DNA from: Hexactinellida sp. DTS-2022 | Lineage: Eukaryota; Porifera; Hexactinellida | Assembly: GCA_028753945.1 (NCBI GenBank) | Contig: JAPNXP010000010.1 | Coordinates: 2,793,042-2,857,041 of the forward strand | Length of the DNA stretch: 64,000 nt | Direction of reading: 5' to 3' | Translations under genes and position numbers: made by a program | Notes under the pieces: generated by a model | Told to the model about the DNA's origin: nothing | Database searches by the model: none | Seen by the model: the letters and a program-made list of their open reading frames with translations, nothing else | Shown here: positions 1-13,029 of the stretch, piece after piece | Layout: each line of letters opens with the position of its first letter | Position numbering within the stretch: position 1 is the stretch's first letter

Positions 1-3000
1 ATTCCGCAGTTCTCCTTGAGTTCATTTGCTACTTTGAATAGTTTTGCTACCTTCTATATAAGCTACAAACATTATTTCAGTAAGTCACTCTTTTTAGCAT
101 TAGTACTATCTGTTATTGTTGTTACCTGGCCATTTCTTGTAACTTTACTAGTTTGTCTACAAGCGAGATATAATCCGCAGATCTCCTTGAGTTCATTTCC
201 TACTTTCAGCAAGGTTTGCTACCTTCTATAAGCTACAAACGTTATTCATTAAGTCACTCTTTTTAGCAATTGTACTAGCTGTTATTGTTTATACTTGGCC
301 ATTTCTTGTAACTTTACTAGATGGTCTACAAGCGAGATTTATTCCGCAGTTCTCCTTGAGTTCATTTGCTACTTTGAGATAGTTTTGCTACCTTCTATAA
401 GCTACAAACGTTATTTATTAAGTCACTCTTTTTAGCACTTGTATTAGCTGTTATTGTTGTTACTTGGCCATTTTGGGAACTTCACTAGTTTGTCTACTAG
501 CGAGATATATTCCGCAGTTCTCCTTGAGTTCATTTGTTACTTTGAGATAAGTTAGCTACCTTTTATATAAGCTACAAACGTTATTTCAGTAAGTCACTCT
601 TTTTAGCACTTGTACTAGCTGTTATTGTTGTTACCTGGCCATTTCTTGTAACTTTACTAGTTGGTCTACAGGCTAGATTTATTCCGCAGTTCTCCTTGAG
701 TTCATTTGCTACTTTCAGCAAGGTTAGCTACCTTTTATATAAGCTACAAACGTTATTTCAGTAAGTCACTCTTTTTAGCACTTGTACTAGCTGTTATTGT
801 TGTTACCTGGCCATTTCTTGTAACTTTACTAGTTGGTCTACAGGCGAGATATATTCCGCAGTTCTCCTTTAGTTCATTTGCTACTTTCAGCAAGGTTTGC
901 TACCTTCTATATTAGCAACCAACGTTATTTCATTTAGACACTCTTTTTACCACTTGTATTAGGTGTTATTGTTGTTACCTGGCCATTTTTGGGAACTTCA
1001 CTAGTTTGTCTACTAGCGAGATATATTCCGCAGTTCTCTTTGAGTTCATTTGTTACTTTGAGATAGTTTTGCTACCTTTTATATAAGCTACAAACATTAT
1101 TTCAGTAAGTCACCTTTTTAGCACTTGTACTATGTGTTATTGTTGTTATATGGCCATTTATAGTAACTTCACTAGTTGGTCTACAAGCGAGATATATTCC
1201 GCAGTTCTCCCTGAGTTCATTTGTTACTTTGAGATAAGTTTGCTACCTTTTATATAAGCTACAAACATTATTTCAGTAAGTCACTCTTTTTACCACTTGT
1301 ACTATGTGTTATTGTTGTTATCTGGCCATTTCTAGTAACTTCACTAGTTGGTCTACAAGCGAGATATATTCCGCAGTTTATCCCTGAGTTCATTTGTTAC
1401 TTTGAGATAGTTTTGCTACCTTTTATATAAGCTACAAACATTATTTCAGTAAGTCACCTTTTTAGCACTTGTACTATGTGTTATTGTTGTTATCTGGCCA
1501 TTTATAGTAACTTCACTAGTTGGTCTGCAAGCTAGATTTATTCCGCAGTTCTCCTTGAGTTCATTTGCTACTTTCAGCAAGGTTTGCTACCTTTTATATA
1601 AGCTACAAACATTATTTCAGTAAGTCACTCTTTTTAGCACTTGTACTAGCTGTTATTGTTGTTATCTGGCCATTTCTTGTAACTTCACTAGTTGGTCTAC
1701 AAGCGAGATATATTCCGCAGTTCTCCTTGAGTTCATTTGTTACTTTGAGATAAGTTTGCTACCTTTTATATAAGCTACAAACATTATTTCAGTAAGTCAC
1801 CTTTTTAGCACTTGTACTATGTGTTATTGTTGTTATCTGGCCATTTATAGTAACTTCACTAGTTGGTCTGCAAGCTAGATTTATTTCCGCAGTTCTCCTT
1901 GAGTTCATTTGTTACTTTGAGATAGTTTTGCTACCTTTTATATAAGCTACAAACATTATTTCAGTAAGTCACCTTTTTAGCACTTGTACTATGTGTTATT
2001 GTTGTTATCTGGCCATTTATAGTAACTTCACTAGTTGGTCTACAAGCGAGATATATTCCGCAGTTCTCCTTGAGTTCATTTGTTACTTTGAGATAGTTTT
2101 GCTACCTTTTATATAAGCTACAAACATTATTTCAGTAAGTCACCTTTTTAGCACTTGTACTATGTGTTATTGTTGTTATCTGGCCATTTATAGTAACTTC
2201 ACTAGTTGGTCTAGAAGCGAGATATATTCCGCAGTTCTCCTTGAGTTCATTTGTTACTTTGAGATAAGTTTGCTACCTTTTATATAAGCTACAAACATTA
2301 TTTCAGTAAGTCACTCTTTTTAGCATTAGTACTATCTGTTATTGTTGTTACCAGGCCATTTCTTGTAACTTTACTACTTGGTCTACAAGCGAGATATATT
2401 CCGCAGTGCTCCCTGAGTTCATTTGCTACTTTGAGATAGTTTTGCTACCTTCTATATAAGCTACTAACATTATTTCAGTAAGTCACCTTTTTAGCACTTG
2501 TACTATGTGTTATTGTTGTTATCTGGCCATTTATAGTAACTTCACTAGTTGGTCTACAAGCGAGATATATTCCGCAGTTCTCCCTGAGTTCATTTGTTAC
2601 TTTGAGATAAGTTTGCTACCTTTTATATAAGCTACAAACATTATTTCAGTAATTTACTCTTTTTAGCACTTGTACTAGCTGTTATTGTTGTTACCTGGCC
2701 ATTTCTAGTAACTTCACTAGTTGGTCTACAAGCGAGATATATTCCGCAGTTTATCCCTGAGTTCATTTGTTACTTTGAGATAGTTTTGCTACCTTTTATA
2801 TAAGCTACAAACATTATTTCAGTAAGTCACCTTTTTAGCACTTGTACTATGTGTTATTGTTGTTATCTGGCCATTTATAGTAACTTCACTAGTTGGTCTG
2901 CAAGCTAGATTTATTCCGCAGTTCTCCTTGAGTTCATTTGCTACTTTCAGCAAGGTTTGCTACCTTTTATATAAGCTACAAACATTATTTCAGTAAGTCA

Positions 3001-6000
3001 CTCTTTTTAGCACTTGTACTAGCTGTTATTGTTGTTATCTGGCCATTTCTTGTAACTTCACTAGTTGGTCTACAAGCGAGATATACTCCGCAGTTCTCCT
3101 TGAGTTCATTTGCTACTTTGAGATAGTTTTGCTACCTTTTATATAAGCTACAAACATTATTTCAGTAAGTCACCTTTTTAGCACTTGTATTAGCTGTTAT
3201 TGTTGTTATCTGGCCATTTATAGTAACTTCACTAGTTGGTCTACAAGCTAGATTTATTCCGCAGTTCTCCTTGAGTTCATTTGCTACTTTGAGATAGTTT
3301 TGCTACCTTCTATAAGCTACAAACGTTATTTATTAAGTCACTCTTTTTGGCACTTGTATTAGCTGTTATTGTTGTTACCTGGCCATTTCTGGGAAATTCA
3401 CTAGTTTCTCTGCAAGCGAGATATATTCCGCAGTTCTCCCTGAGTTCATTTGTTACTTTGAGATAAGTTTGCTACCTTTTATATAAGCTACAAACATTAT
3501 TTCAGTAAGTCACTCTTTTTAGCATTAGTACTATCTGTTATTGTTGTTACCAGGCCATTTCTTGTAACTTTACTACTTGGTCTACAAGCGAGATATATTC
3601 CGCAGTTCTCCTTGAGTTCATTTGCTACTTTGAGATAGTTTTGCTACCTTCTATATAAGCTACAAACATTATTTCAGTAAGTCACTCTTTTTAGCATTAG
3701 TACTATCTGTTATTGTTGTTACCTGGCCATTTCTTGTAACTTTACTAGTTGGTCTACAAGCTAGATTTATTCCGCAGTTCTCCTTGAGTTCATTTGCTAC
3801 TTTGAGATAGTTTTGCTACCTTCTATAAGCTACAAACGTTATTTATTAAGTCACTCTTTTTGGCACTTGTATTAGCTGTTATTGTTGTTACCTGGCCATT
3901 TCTGGGAAATTCACTAGTTTCTCTACAAGCGAGATATATTCCGCAGTTCTCCTTGAGTTTATTTGCTACTTTGAGATAAGTTTGCTACCTTTTATATAAG
4001 CTACAAACATTATTTCAGTAAGTCACTCTTTTTAGCATTAGTACTATCTGTTATTGTTGTTACCTGGCCATTTCTTGTAACTTTACTAGTTTGTCTACAA
4101 GCGAGATATAATCCGCAGATCTCCTTGAGTTCATTTCCTACTTTCAGCAAGGTTTGCTACCTTCTATAAGCTACAAACGTTATTCATTAAGTCACTCTTT
4201 TTAGCAATTGTACTAGCTGTTATTGTTTATACTTGGCCATTTCTTGTAACTTTACTAGTTGGTCTACAAGCGAGATATATTCCGCAGTTCTCCTTGAGTT
4301 TATTTGCTACTTTGAGATAGTTTTGCTACCTTCTATATAAGCAACCAACGTTATTTCAGTAAGTCACTCTTTTTTGCATTAGTACTATCTGTTATTGTTG
4401 TTACCTGGCCATTTCTTGTAACTTTACTACTTGGTCTACAAGCGAGATATATTCCGCAGTTCTCCCTGAGTTCATTTGCTACTTTGAGATAGTTTTGCTA
4501 CCTTCTATATAAGCAACCAACGTTATTTCAGTAAGTCACTCTTTTTAGCATTAGTACTATCTGTTATTGTTGTTACCTGGCCATTTCTTGTAACTTTACT
4601 AGTTGGTCTACAAGCGAGATATATTCCGCAGTTCGCCCTGAGTTCATTTGCTACTTTCAGCAAGGTTTGCTACCTTTTATATAAGCTACAAACATTATTT
4701 CAGTAAGTCACTCTTTTTTGCATTAGTACTATCTGTTATTGTTGTTACCTGGCTATTTCTTGTAACTTTACTAGTTGGTCTACAAGCGAGCTATATTCCG
4801 CAGTTCGCCTTGAGTTCATTTGCTACTTTCAGCAAGGTTTGCTACCTTTTATATATGCTACAAACATTATATCCGTAAGTCACTCTTTTTTGCACTTGTA
4901 CTATCTGTTATTGTTGTTATCTGGCTATTTCTTGTAACTTTACTAGTTGGTCTACAAGCGGATTATATTCCGCAGTTCTCCTTTAGTTCATTTGCTACTT
5001 TCAGCAAGGTTTGCTACCTTTTATATAAGCTACAAACATTATTTCAGTAAGTCACCTTTTTAGCAGTTGACTATGTGTTATTGTTGTTATCTGGCCATTT
5101 ATAGTAACTTCACTAGTTGGTCTGCAAGCGAGATATATTCCGCAGTTCTCCCTGAGTTCATTTGTTACTTTGAGATAAGTTTGCTACCTTTTATATAAGC
5201 TACAAACATTATTTCAGTAAGTCACCTTTTTAGCACTTGACTATGTGTTATTGTTGTTATCTGGCCATTTATAGTAACTTCACTAGTTGGTCTGCAAGCG
5301 AGATATATTCCGCAGTTCTCCCTGAGTTCATTTGTTACTTTGAGATAAGTTTGCTACCTTTTATATAAGCTACAAACATTATTTCAGTAAGTCACTCTTT
5401 TTAGCACTTGTACTATGTGTTATTGTTGTTATCTGGCCATTTATAGTAACTTCACTAGTTGGTCTGCAAGCGAGATATATTCCGCAGTTCTCCCTGAGTT
5501 CATTTGTTACTTTGAGATAAGTTTGCTACCTTTTATATAAGCTACAAACATTATTTCAGTAAGTCACTCTTTTTAGCATTAGTACTATCTGTTATTGTTG
5601 TTATCTGGCCATTTCTTGTAACTTTACTACTTGGTCTACAAGCGAGATATATTCCGCAGTTCTCCCTGAGTTCATTTGCTACTTTGAGATAGTTTTGCTA
5701 CCTTCTATATAAGCTACAAACATTATTTCAGTAAGTCACTCTTTTTAGCATTAGTACTATCTGTTATTGTTGTTACCTGGCCATTTCTTGTAACTTTACT
5801 AGTTGGTCTACAAGCGAGATTTATTCCGCAGTTCTCCTTGAGTTCATTTGCTACTTTGAGATAGTTTTGCTACCTTCTATAAGCTACAAACGTTATTTAT
5901 TAAGTCACTCTTTTTGGCACTTGTATTAGCAGTTATTGTTGTTACCTGGCCATTTCTGGGAACTTCACTAGTTTCTCTACAAGCGATATATATTCCGCAG

Positions 6001-8220
6001 TTCTCCTTGAGTTCATTTGCTACTTTGAGATAGTTTTGCTACCTTCTATATAAGCTACAAACATTATTTCAGTAAGTCACTCTTTTTAGCATTAGTACTA
6101 TCTGTTATTGTTGTTACCTGGCCATTTCTTGTAACTTTACTAGTTGGTCTACAAGCTAGATTTATTCCGCAGTTCTCCTTGAGTTCATTTGCTACTTTGA
6201 GATAGTTTTGCTACCTTCTATATAAGCTACAAACATTATTTCAGTAAGTCACTCTTTTTAGCATTAGTACTATCTGTTATTGTTGTTACCTGGCCATTTC
6301 TTGTAACTTTACTAGTTGGTCTACAAGCTAGATTTATTCCGCAGTTCTCCTTGAGTTCATTTGCTACTTTGAGATAGTTTTGCTACCTTCTATAAGCTAC
6401 AAACGTTATTTATTAAGTCACTCTTTTTGGCACTTGTATTAGCTGTTATTGTTGTTACCTGGCCATTTCTGGGAACTTCACTAGTTTCTCTACAAGCGAG
6501 ATATATTCCGCAGTTCTCCTTGAGTTTATTTGCTACTTTGAGATAGTTTTGCTACCTTTTATATAAGCTACAAACATTATTTCAGTAAGTCACTCTTTTT
6601 AGCATTAGTACTATCTGTTATTGTTGTTACCTGGCCATTTCTTGTAACTTTACTAGTTGGTCTACAAGCGAGATTTATTCCGCAGTTCTCCTTGAGTTCA
6701 TTTGCTACTTTGAGATAGTTTTGCTACCTTCTATATAAGCAACCAACGTTATTTCAGTAAGTCACTCTTTTTAGCATTAGTACTATCTGTTATTGTTGTT
6801 ACCTGGCCATTTCTTGTAACTTTACTAGTTGGTCTACAAGCGAGATTTATTCCGCAGTTCTCCTTGAGTTCATTTGCTACTTTGAGATAGTTTTGCTACC
6901 TTCTATAAGCTACAAACGTTATTTATTAGTTCACTCTTTTTAGCACTTGTATTAGATGTTATTGTTGTTACTTGGCCATTTCTAGTAACTTTACTAGTTG
7001 GTCTATTAGCGAGATTTATTCCGCAGTTTTCCTTGAGTTCATTTGCTACTTTGAGATAGTTTTGCTACCTTCTATAAGCTACAAACGTTATTTATTAAGT
7101 CACTCTTTTTAGCACTTGTATTAGCTGTTATTGTTGTTACTTGGCCATTTCTGGGAACTTTACTAGTTGGTCTACAAGCGAGATATATTCCGCAGTTTTC
7201 CTTGAGTTTATTTGCTACTTTCAGCAAGGTTTGCTACCTTTTATATAAGCTACAAACATTATTTCAGTAAGTCACTCTTTTTAGCACTTGTACTAGCTGT
7301 TATTGTTGTTATCTGGCCATTTCTTGTAACTTCACTAGTTGGTCTACAAGCGAGATATATTCCGCAGTTCTCCCTGAGTTCATTTGCTACTTTGAGATAG
7401 TTTTGCTACCTTCTATATAAGCTACAAACATTATTTCAAGTAAGTCACTCTTTTTAGCATTAGTACTATCTGTTATTGTTGTTACCTGGCCATTTCTTGT
7501 AACTTTACTAGTTGGTCTGCAAGCGGATTATATTCCGCAGTTCTCCCTGAGTTCATTTGTTACTTTCTGCAAGGTTTGCTACCTTCTATAAGCTACAAAC
7601 GTTATTCATTAAGTCACTCTTTTTAGCAATTGTACTAGCTGTTATTGTTTATACTTGGCCATTTCTTGTAACTTTACTAGTTGGTCTACAAGCGAGATTT
7701 ATTCCGCAGTTCTCCTTGAGTTCATTTGCTACTTTGAGATAGTTTTCTACCTTCTATAAGCTACAAACGTTATTTATTAATTCACTCTTTTTAGCACTTG
7801 TATTAGCTGTTATTGTTATCACTTGGCCATTTCTAGTAACTTTACTAGTTGGTCTACAAGCGAGATTTATTCCGCAGTTTTCCTTGAGTTCATTTGCTAC
7901 TTTGAGATAGTTTTGCTACCTTCTATATGCTACAAACGTTATTTATTAAGTCACTCTTTTTAGCACTTGTATTAGCTATTATTGTTGTTACTTGGCCATT
8001 TCTAGTAACTTTACTAGTTGGTCTACAACCGAGATTTATTCCGCAGTTTTCCTTGAGTTCATTTGCTACTTTGAGATAGTTTTGCTACCTTTTATATAAG
8101 CTACAAACATTATTTCAGTAAGTCACTCTTTTTAGCACTTGTACTATGTGTTATTGTTGTTTTCTGGCCATTTATAGTAACTTCACTAGTTGGTCTGCAA
8201 GCGAGATATATTCCGCAGTT
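1..8220 (+). repeat. Left part of the array: heterogeneous monomers, weak higher-order structure
   Basis: The units are the same satellite, but A, B and mixed types are interleaved without a stable long period. Local short-range amplification is visible: several near-identical B units at about 1.1-2.3 kb, a pair three units apart sharing GGGAAATTCAC (3,391 and 3,904), two adjacent units with odd TTTTTTGCA (4.7-5.0 kb), and B units with ACTTGACTATG or AGTTGACTATG that have lost two bases (5.06-5.25 kb). A shared oddity, TTTCCTACTTTCAGC at about 196 and 4,134, links two segments 3,938 bp (23 units) apart. The array continues off the left edge. Confidence 0.8.
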
Positions 8221-9575
8221 CTCCCTGAGTTCATTTGTTACTTTGAGATAAGTTTGCTACCTTCTATCTAAGCTACAAACATTATTTCAGTAAGTCACTC
8301 TTTTTAGCATTAGTATTATCTGTTATTGTTGTTACCTGGCCATTTCTTGTAACTTTACTAGTTGGTCTACAAGCTAGATTTATTCCGCAGTTCTCCTTGA
8401 GTTCATTTGCTACTTTGAGATAGTTTTGCTACCTTCTATAAGCTACAAACGTTATTTATTTAGTCACTCTTTTTGGCACTTGTATTAGCAGTTATTGTTG
8501 TTACCTGGCCATTTCTGGGAACTTCACTAGTTTCTCTACAAGCGAGATATATTCCTTAGTTCTCCTTGAGTTCATTTGTTACTTTGAGATAGTTTTGCTA
8601 CCTTTTATATAAGCTACAAACATTATTTCAGTAAGTCACCTTTTTCGCACTTGTACTATGTGTTATTGTTGTTATCTGGCCATTTATAGTAACTTCACTA
8701 GTTGGTCTACAAGCGAGATATATTCCGCAGTTCTCCCTGAGTTCATTTGTTACTTTGAGATAAGTTTGCTACCTTTTATATAAGCTACAAACATTATTTC
8801 AGTAAGTCACTCTTTTTAGCATTAGTACTATCTGTTATTGTTGTTACCAGGCCATTTCTTGTAACTTTACTACTTGGTCTACAAGCGAGATATATTCCGC
8901 AGTTCTCCCTGAGTTCATTTGCTACTTTGAGATAGTTTTGCTACCTTCTATATAAGCTACAAACATTATTTCAGTAAGTCACTCTTTTTAGCATTAGTAC
9001 TATCTGTTATTGTTGTTACCTGGCCATTTCTTGTAACTTTACTATTTGGTCTACAAGCGAGATATATTCCGCAGTTCTCCCTGAGTTCATTTGCTACTTT
9101 GCGATAGTTTTGCTACCTTCTATATAAGCTACAAACATTATTTCAGTAAGTCACTCTTTTTAGCATTGGTACTATCTGTTATTGTTGTTACCTGGCCATT
9201 TCTTATCACTTTACTAGTTTGTCTACAAGCGAGATATAATCCGCAGATCTCCTTAAGTTCATTTGCTACTTTCAGCAAGGTTTGCTACCTTCTATAAGCT
9301 ACAAACGTTATTCATTAAGTCACTCTTTTTAGCAATTGTACTAGCTGTTATTGTTTATACTTGGCCATTTCTTGTAACTTTACTAGTTGGTCTACAAGCG
9401 AGATTTATTCCGCAGTTCTCCTTGAGTTCATTTGCTACTTTGAGATAGTTTTGCTACCTTCTATAAGCTACAAACGTTATTTATTAATTCACTCTTTTTA
9501 GCACTTGTATTAGCTGTTATTGTTGTCACTTGGCCATTTCTAGTAACTTTACTAGTTGGTCTACAAGCGAGATTT

Positions 9576-9744
9576 ATTCCGCAGTTTTCCTTGAGTTCAT
9601 TTGCTACTTTGAGATAGTTTTGCTACCTTCTATAAGCTACAAACGTTATTTATTAAGTCACTCTTTTTAGCACTTGTATTAGCTGTTATTGTTGTTATTT
9701 GGCCATTTCTAGTAACTTTACTAGTTGGTCTACAAGCGAGATTT
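9576..9744 (+). repeat. Exemplar monomer, type A (169 bp)
   Basis: This is the short form of the unit, between two consecutive ATTCCGCAG marks. Its diagnostics are TTCTATAAGCTAC (no second TA), CAAACGTTATTTATTAAG and GTATTAGCTGTTATTG, usually with GCGAGATTTATTCC at the far end. The two-base TA deletion and a one-base deletion at TTTATTAAG (TTTCAGTAAG in type B) make it 3 bp shorter than the long form. Runs of type A occur near 9.4-9.8, 19.2-20.0, 26.0-26.7, 30.4-30.9, 35.1-35.5, 49.2-49.7, 53.4-53.9 and 55.2-55.7 kb. Length and marker bases are read directly; calling it a subfamily is my classification. Confidence 0.9.
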
Positions 9745-9916
9745 ATTCCGCAGTTTTCCTTGAGTTCATTTGCTACTTTGAGATAGTTTTGCTACCTTTT
9801 ATATAAGCTACAAACATTATTTCAGTAAGTCACTCTTTTTAGCACTTGTACTATGTGTTATTGTTGTTATCTGGCCATTTATAGTAACTTCACTAGTTGG
9901 TCTGCAAGCGAGATAT

Positions 9917-10088
9917 ATTCCGCAGTTCTCCCTGAGTTCATTTGTTACTTTGAGATAAGTTTGCTACCTTCTATATAAGCTACAAACATTATTTCAGTAA
10001 GTCACTCTTTTTAGCATTAGTACTATCTGTTATTGTTGTTACCAGGCCATTTCTTGTAACTTTACTACTTGGTCTACAAGCGAGATAT
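9917..10088 (+). repeat. Exemplar monomer, type B (172 bp)
   Basis: This is the long and commonest form. Its diagnostics are CTATATAAGCTACAAACATT, TTTCAGTAAGTCACTC and either AGCACTTGTACTATGTG or AGCATTAGTACTATCTG. The phrase GAGATAAGTTTGC often replaces GAGATAGTTTTGC. A one-base-shorter variant with CACCTTTTTAGC gives 171 bp. Types A and B differ at CAAACGTT versus CAAACATT, a CpG-to-CpA change that would fit cytosine deamination on the minus strand. Runs of pure type B fill 17.6-18.6 and 24.1-24.9 kb. Lengths of 169, 171 and 172 mean the reading frame is not kept from unit to unit. Confidence 0.9.
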
Positions 10089-10095
10089 ATTCCGC
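10080..10095. other. Near-palindrome at the monomer junction (exemplar)
   Basis: GCGAGATATATTCCGC is imperfect dyad: its reverse complement is GCGGAATATATCTCGC, so GCG, ATATAT and CGC pair and only two symmetric pairs of bases differ. Most type B units have it at their junction. Variants GCGGGATATATTCCGC (63,214-63,229) and GCGGATTATATTCCGC keep similar symmetry with other mismatches, while type A (GCGAGATTTATTCCGC) is weaker. It contains two of the few CpGs of the unit. A role as a protein site or extruding hairpin is speculation. Confidence 0.5.
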
Positions 10096-13029
10096 AGTTC
10101 TCCCTGAGTTCATTTGCTACTTTGCGATAGTTTTGCTACCTTCTATATAAGCTACAAACATTATTTCAGTAAGTCACTCTTTTTAGCATTGGTACTATCT
10201 GTTATTGTTGTTACCTGGCCATTTCTTGTAACTTTACTACTTGGTCTACAAGCGAGATATATTCCGCAGTTCTCCCTGAGTTCATTTGTTACTTTGAGAT
10301 AAGTTTGCTACCTTCTATATAAGCTACAAACATTATTTCAGTAAGTCACTCTTTTTAGCATTAGTATTATCTGTTATTGTTGTTACCTGGCCATTTCTTG
10401 TAACTTTACTAGTTGGTCTACAAGCTAGATTTATTCCGCAGTTCTCCTTGAGTTCATTTGCTACTTTGAGATAGTTTTGCTACCTTCTATAAGCTACAAA
10501 CGTTATTTATTTAGTCACTCTTTTTGGCACTTGTATTAGCAGTTATTGTTGTTACCTGGCCATTTCTGGGAACTTCACTAGTTTCTCTACAAGCGAGATA
10601 TATTCCTTAGTTCTCCTTGAGTTCATTTGTTACTTTGAGATAGTTTTGCTACCTTTTATATAAGCTACAAACATTATTTCAGTAAGTCACCTTTTTCGCA
10701 CTTGTACTATGTGTTATTGTTGTTATCTGGCCATTTATAGTAACTTCACTAGTTGGTCTACAAGCGAGATATATTCCGCAGTTCTCCCTGAGTTCATTTG
10801 TTACTTTGAGATAAGTTTGCTACCTTTTATATAAGCTACAAACATTATTTCAGTAAGTCACTCTTTTTAGCATTAGTACTATCTGTTATTGTTGTTACCA
10901 GGCCATTTCTTGTAACTTTACTACTTGGTCTACAAGCGAGATATATTCCGCAGTTCTCCCTGAGTTCATTTGCTACTTTGAGATAGTTTTGCTACCTTCT
11001 ATATAAGCTACAAACATTATTTCAGTAAGTCACTCTTTTTAGCATTAGTACTATCTGTTATTGTTGTTACCTGGCCATTTCTTGTAACTTTACTATTTGG
11101 TCTACAAGCGAGATATATTCCGCAGTTCTCCCTGAGTTCATTTGCTACTTTGCGATAGTTTTGCTACCTTCTATATAAGCTACAAACATTATTTCAGTAA
11201 GTCACTCTTTTTAGCATTGGTACTATCTGTTATTGTTGTTACCTGGCCATTTCTTATCACTTTACTAGTTTGTCTACAAGCGAGATATAATCCGCAGATC
11301 TCCTTAAGTTCATTTGCTACTTTCAGCAAGGTTTGCTACCTTCTATAAGCTACAAACATTATTTCAGTAAGTAACTCTTTTTAGCACTTGTACTAGCTGT
11401 TATTGTTTATACTTGGCCATTTCTTGTAACTTTACTAGTTGGTCTACAAGCTAGATTTATTCCGCAGTTCTCCTTGAGTTCGTTTGCTACTTTGAGATAG
11501 TTTTGCTACCTTCTATAAGCTACAAACGTTATTTATTTAGTCACTCTTTTTGGCACTTGTATTAGCAGTTATTGTTGTACCTGGCCATTTCTGGGAACTT
11601 CACTAGTTTCTCTACAAGCGAGATATATTCCGCAGTTCTCCTTGAGTTCATTTGTTACTTTGAGATAGTTTTGCTACCTTTTATATAAGCTACAAATATT
11701 ATTTCAGTAAGTCACCTTTTTAGCACTTGTACTATGTGTTATTGTTGTTATCTGGCCATTTATAGTAACTTCACTAGTTGGTCTACAAGCGAGATATATT
11801 CCGCAGTTCTCCCTGAGTTCATTTGTTACTTTGAGATAAGTTTGCTACCTTTTATATAAGCTACAAACATTATTTCAGTAAGTCACTCTTTTTAGCATTA
11901 GTACTATCTGTTATTGTTGTTACCAGGCCATTTCTTGTAACTTTACTACTTGGTCTACAAGCGAGATATATTCCGCAGTTCTCCCTGAGTTCATTTGCTA
12001 CTTTGAGATAGTTTTGCTACCTTCTATATAAGCTACAAACATTATTTCAGTAAGTCACTCTTTTTAGCATTAGTACTATCTGTTATTGTTGTTACCTGGC
12101 CATTTCTTGTAACTTTACTACTTGGTCTACAAGCGAGATATATTCCGCAGTTCTCCCTGAGTTCATTTGCTACTTTGCGATAGTTTTGCTACCTTCTATA
12201 TAAGCTACAAACATTATTTCAGTAATTCACTCTTTTTAGCATTGGTACTATCTGTTATTGTTGTTACCTGGCCATTTCTTATCACTTTACTAGTTTGTCT
12301 ACAAGCGAGATATAATCCGCAGATCTCCTTAAGTTCATTTGTTACTTTCAGCAAGGTTTGCTACCTTCTATAAGCTACAAACATTATTTCAGTCAGTCAC
12401 TCTTTTTAGCACTTGTACTAGCTGTTATTGTTTATACTTGGCCATTTCTTGTAACTTTACTAGTTGGTCTACAAGCTAGATTTATTCCGCAGTTCTCCTT
12501 GAGTTCATTTGCTACTTTGAGATAGTTTTGCTACCTTCTATAAGCTACAAACGTTATTTATTTAGTCACTCTTTTTGGCACTTGTATTAGCAGTTATTGT
12601 TGTTACCTGGCCATTTCTGGGAACTTCACTAGTTTCTCTACAAGCGAGATATATTCCGCAGTTCTCCTTGAGTTCATTTGTTACTTTGAGATAGTTTTGC
12701 TACCTTTTATATAAGCTACAAACATTATTTCAGTAAGTCACCTTTTTAGCACTTGTACTATGTGTTATTGTTGTTATCTGGCCATTTATAGTAACTTCAC
12801 TAGTTGGTCTATAAGCGAGATATATTCCGCAGTTCTCCCTGAGTTCATTTGTTACTTTGAGATAAGTTTGCTACCTTTTATATAAGCTACAAACATTATT
12901 TCAGTAAGTCACTCTTTTTAGCATTAGTACTATCTGTTATTATTCTTACCAGGCCATTTCTTGTAACTTTACTAGTTGGTCTACAAGCGAGATATATTCC
13001 GCAGTTCTCCCTGAGTTCATTTGCTACTT

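Noticed and set aside
16-231. 71-codon open frame, the first of about 30 similar plus-strand frames of 61-76 codons
   Set aside because: It starts at TTG, recurs wherever the same satellite variant occurs, crosses unit junctions and ends at a repeat-encoded stop. Unit lengths of 169 and 172 shift the frame. Hydrophobic composition follows from T-rich DNA.
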